Assembly (NCBI RefSeq): GCF_004217115.1
Contig: NZ_SHKN01000002.1
Location: 62,001-126,000 of the forward strand
Direction of reading: 5' to 3'
DNA: 64,000 bases
Source: Ancylomarina subtilis
Lineage (GTDB): Bacteria; Bacteroidota; Bacteroidia; Bacteroidales; Marinifilaceae
Below, in pieces: positions 62,975-64,000 of this stretch; the stretch's first letter is position 1, and every line of letters starts with the position of its first letter. The notes beneath the pieces were generated by a model. The model ran no database searches and had not been told where the DNA came from. It saw nothing but the letters and a program-made list of their open reading frames with translations. Position numbers and translations under genes: made by a program.

Positions 62975-64000
62975 TTAGAGTAATTTACTCGCCAATTCAG
63001 CCAGATAACTGCGTTCTCCTTTTATCAGATTGATGTGTGCAAAAATCTCCTGATCTTTCATCTTGTCTGAAAGATAAGCGAGGCCATTTGATTTTTTATC
63101 CAGATAAGGGGAATCAATTTGTTCAATATCACCCGTGAATATCATTTTAGTTCCTTCACCAGCACGTGTTATAATTGTTTTAATTTCATGGGGGGTTAAA
63201 TTCTGAGCTTCATCAACAATGAAGAATGCATTCGATAGGCTTCGACCTCTGATGTAAGCCAGGGGTGTGATTTGCAGTTTTTCCTCTTTCAGTAATTCGT
63301 CTATATAGAGGTATTGTTTGCTATGCGCATTAAACTTTTTCTTAATCACAGCTAAATTGTCGAAAAGAGGCTGCATGTATGGGCTGATTTTTTCTTTTGC
63401 ATCGCCAGGGAGATAACCCAGGTCTTTGTTGGCAAGTGCCACAATCGGTCGTGCTAAATAAATCTGATCAAATTGTTCTGATTGTTGGAGGGCAGATGCT
63501 AAAGCCAATAAGGTTTTTCCTGTCCCTGCTGTTCCTGTTAAAGCGACTAAGTTAATGCTAGGATCAAGCAGTGCATCAAATGAAAATGTTTGTTCAGCAT
63601 TACGAGGATAAATGCCATAAGCACTCGGTTTTTCAACTCGGGTAATTTTTTTATCAACCGGATTGAAATGTGCTAAAGCGCTTGTGCTATTATTTTTTAA
63701 AATAAAGTAACGATGCCCTGTAAGTTCAAAATCTAAATTTAAATCCGATTCTGTAAGTCCATCCTCGCCTTGATAGAGTTCCGCAATTTTCTCGGAAGAA
63801 AAATCATCCAGGGTTTGTATACCCAAACTCATCATATTGTCGATATCTTTAACCTGATCATTTTTAAAATCTTCGGACATTATGCCTAAAGATTTAGCTT
63901 TCATTCTCAGATTGATATCCTTGGAAACAAGTATGGTTATTCGATCCGGATTTTCATTTTTAACGAATTCTGCAATAGCTAATATTCTGTGATCCGGGAT
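62975..64000 (-). CDS. PIN domain-PhoH fusion ATPase (5' end outside window)
   Basis: The coding frame stays open through the right edge of the window: bases 63905-64000 encode in-frame PIN-domain sequence ending in LVSKDINLRMKAKSLGI. The visible part is therefore the last 341 residues of a larger protein, and the internal ATG at 63904 is not the start. The PhoH ATPase domain has P-loop TGTAGTGKTLLALA and Walker B AFFIVDEAQNLTPHEI. PIN-PhoH (PhoH2) proteins couple RNA unwinding to RNA cleavage. Confidence 0.92.
   Translation of the reverse strand: MPDHRILAIAEFVKNENPDRITILVSKDINLRMKAKSLGIMSEDFKNDQVKDIDNMMSLGIQTLDDFSSEKIAELYQGEDGLTESDLNLDFELTGHRYFILKNNSTSALAHFNPVDKKITRVEKPSAYGIYPRNAEQTFSFDALLDPSINLVALTGTAGTGKTLLALASALQQSEQFDQIYLARPIVALANKDLGYLPGDAKEKISPYMQPLFDNLAVIKKKFNAHSKQYLYIDELLKEEKLQITPLAYIRGRSLSNAFFIVDEAQNLTPHEIKTIITRAGEGTKMIFTGDIEQIDSPYLDKKSNGLAYLSDKMKDQEIFAHINLIKGERSYLAELASKLL

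Noticed and set aside
1-64000. CRISPR arrays, insertion sequences, tRNA/rRNA genes, integrases or prophage genes
   Set aside because: No regularly spaced repeats, transposase or integrase motifs, or cloverleaf/rRNA sequence were recognised; a covariance-model search for small RNAs could not be run.

Overview
The window is a 64 kb piece of a bacterial chromosome from the phylum Bacteroidota. The evidence is a low-GC, gene-dense sequence with almost no Shine-Dalgarno sites, repeated exact matches to the Bacteroidota -7 promoter element TAnnTTTG, the type IX secretion genes porU, porV and gldJ, and families typical of the phylum (DUF4294, CcsBA with a large insert, NrfHA, LytTR two-component pairs). 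Respiratory nitrite ammonification, arginine deiminase and type IX secretion together suggest a marine or anaerobic Bacteroidia such as Marinifilaceae or Marinilabiliaceae. That placement is inference. I saw no rRNA, tRNA, CRISPR array, insertion sequence, prophage or integrase. Nearly everything looks like core chromosome.

Region by region. 0-9 kb (mostly minus strand): a PLP aminotransferase, a secreted C1B aminopeptidase, a TerB-like/ABC/ABC-2 fusion transporter, a lipoprotein of unknown role and a LytS-type kinase with a LytTR regulator. 9-16 kb: an isochorismatase-like hydrolase, miaA, smpB, a 590-base gap with a dense cluster of DnaA-box-like 9-mers (candidate replication origin), a nucleoside kinase, an EamA exporter, a metallo-hydrolase and elbB. 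16-27 kb: a membrane protein, a DUF4294 protein, arginine deiminase without other arc genes, two SpoU-type RNA methyltransferases, a STAS/HATPase protein, a TPR/OmpA-like lipoprotein, a deoxynucleoside kinase and a prolyl oligopeptidase lipoprotein.

27-37 kb is the clearest functional module. A fused ccsBA is divergent from an outer-membrane channel gene followed by nrfH, nrfA, ccsB and ccsA. This encodes cytochrome c nitrite reductase, its quinol-oxidising anchor and two complete heme-attachment systems. 37-44 kb: a DUF5684 membrane protein, alaS, an M23 peptidase, a MerR regulator, a Nif3-like protein and a zinc-ribbon coiled-coil protein. 44-48.7 kb: a CapA-like protein, a lemA-TPM-TPM operon, a thioredoxin whose promoter lies inside an inverted repeat, a CoA-binding protein and ispF.

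48.7-57.6 kb holds the type IX secretion genes: porV and porU on the minus strand, divergent from gldJ, then murF and a Gdx/SugE-type guanidinium exporter. 57.6-64 kb: a minus-strand operon mtaB, inositol monophosphatase, lipid A-type acyltransferase and glycosyltransferase, then a Ppx/GppA phosphatase and a PIN-PhoH ATPase that runs off the right edge. No obviously new multi-gene defence or mobile system is present. The best leads are the DnaA-box cluster, the paired cytochrome c maturation systems around nrfHA, the TerB-ABC fusion, and the operator-like repeat at the thioredoxin promoter.
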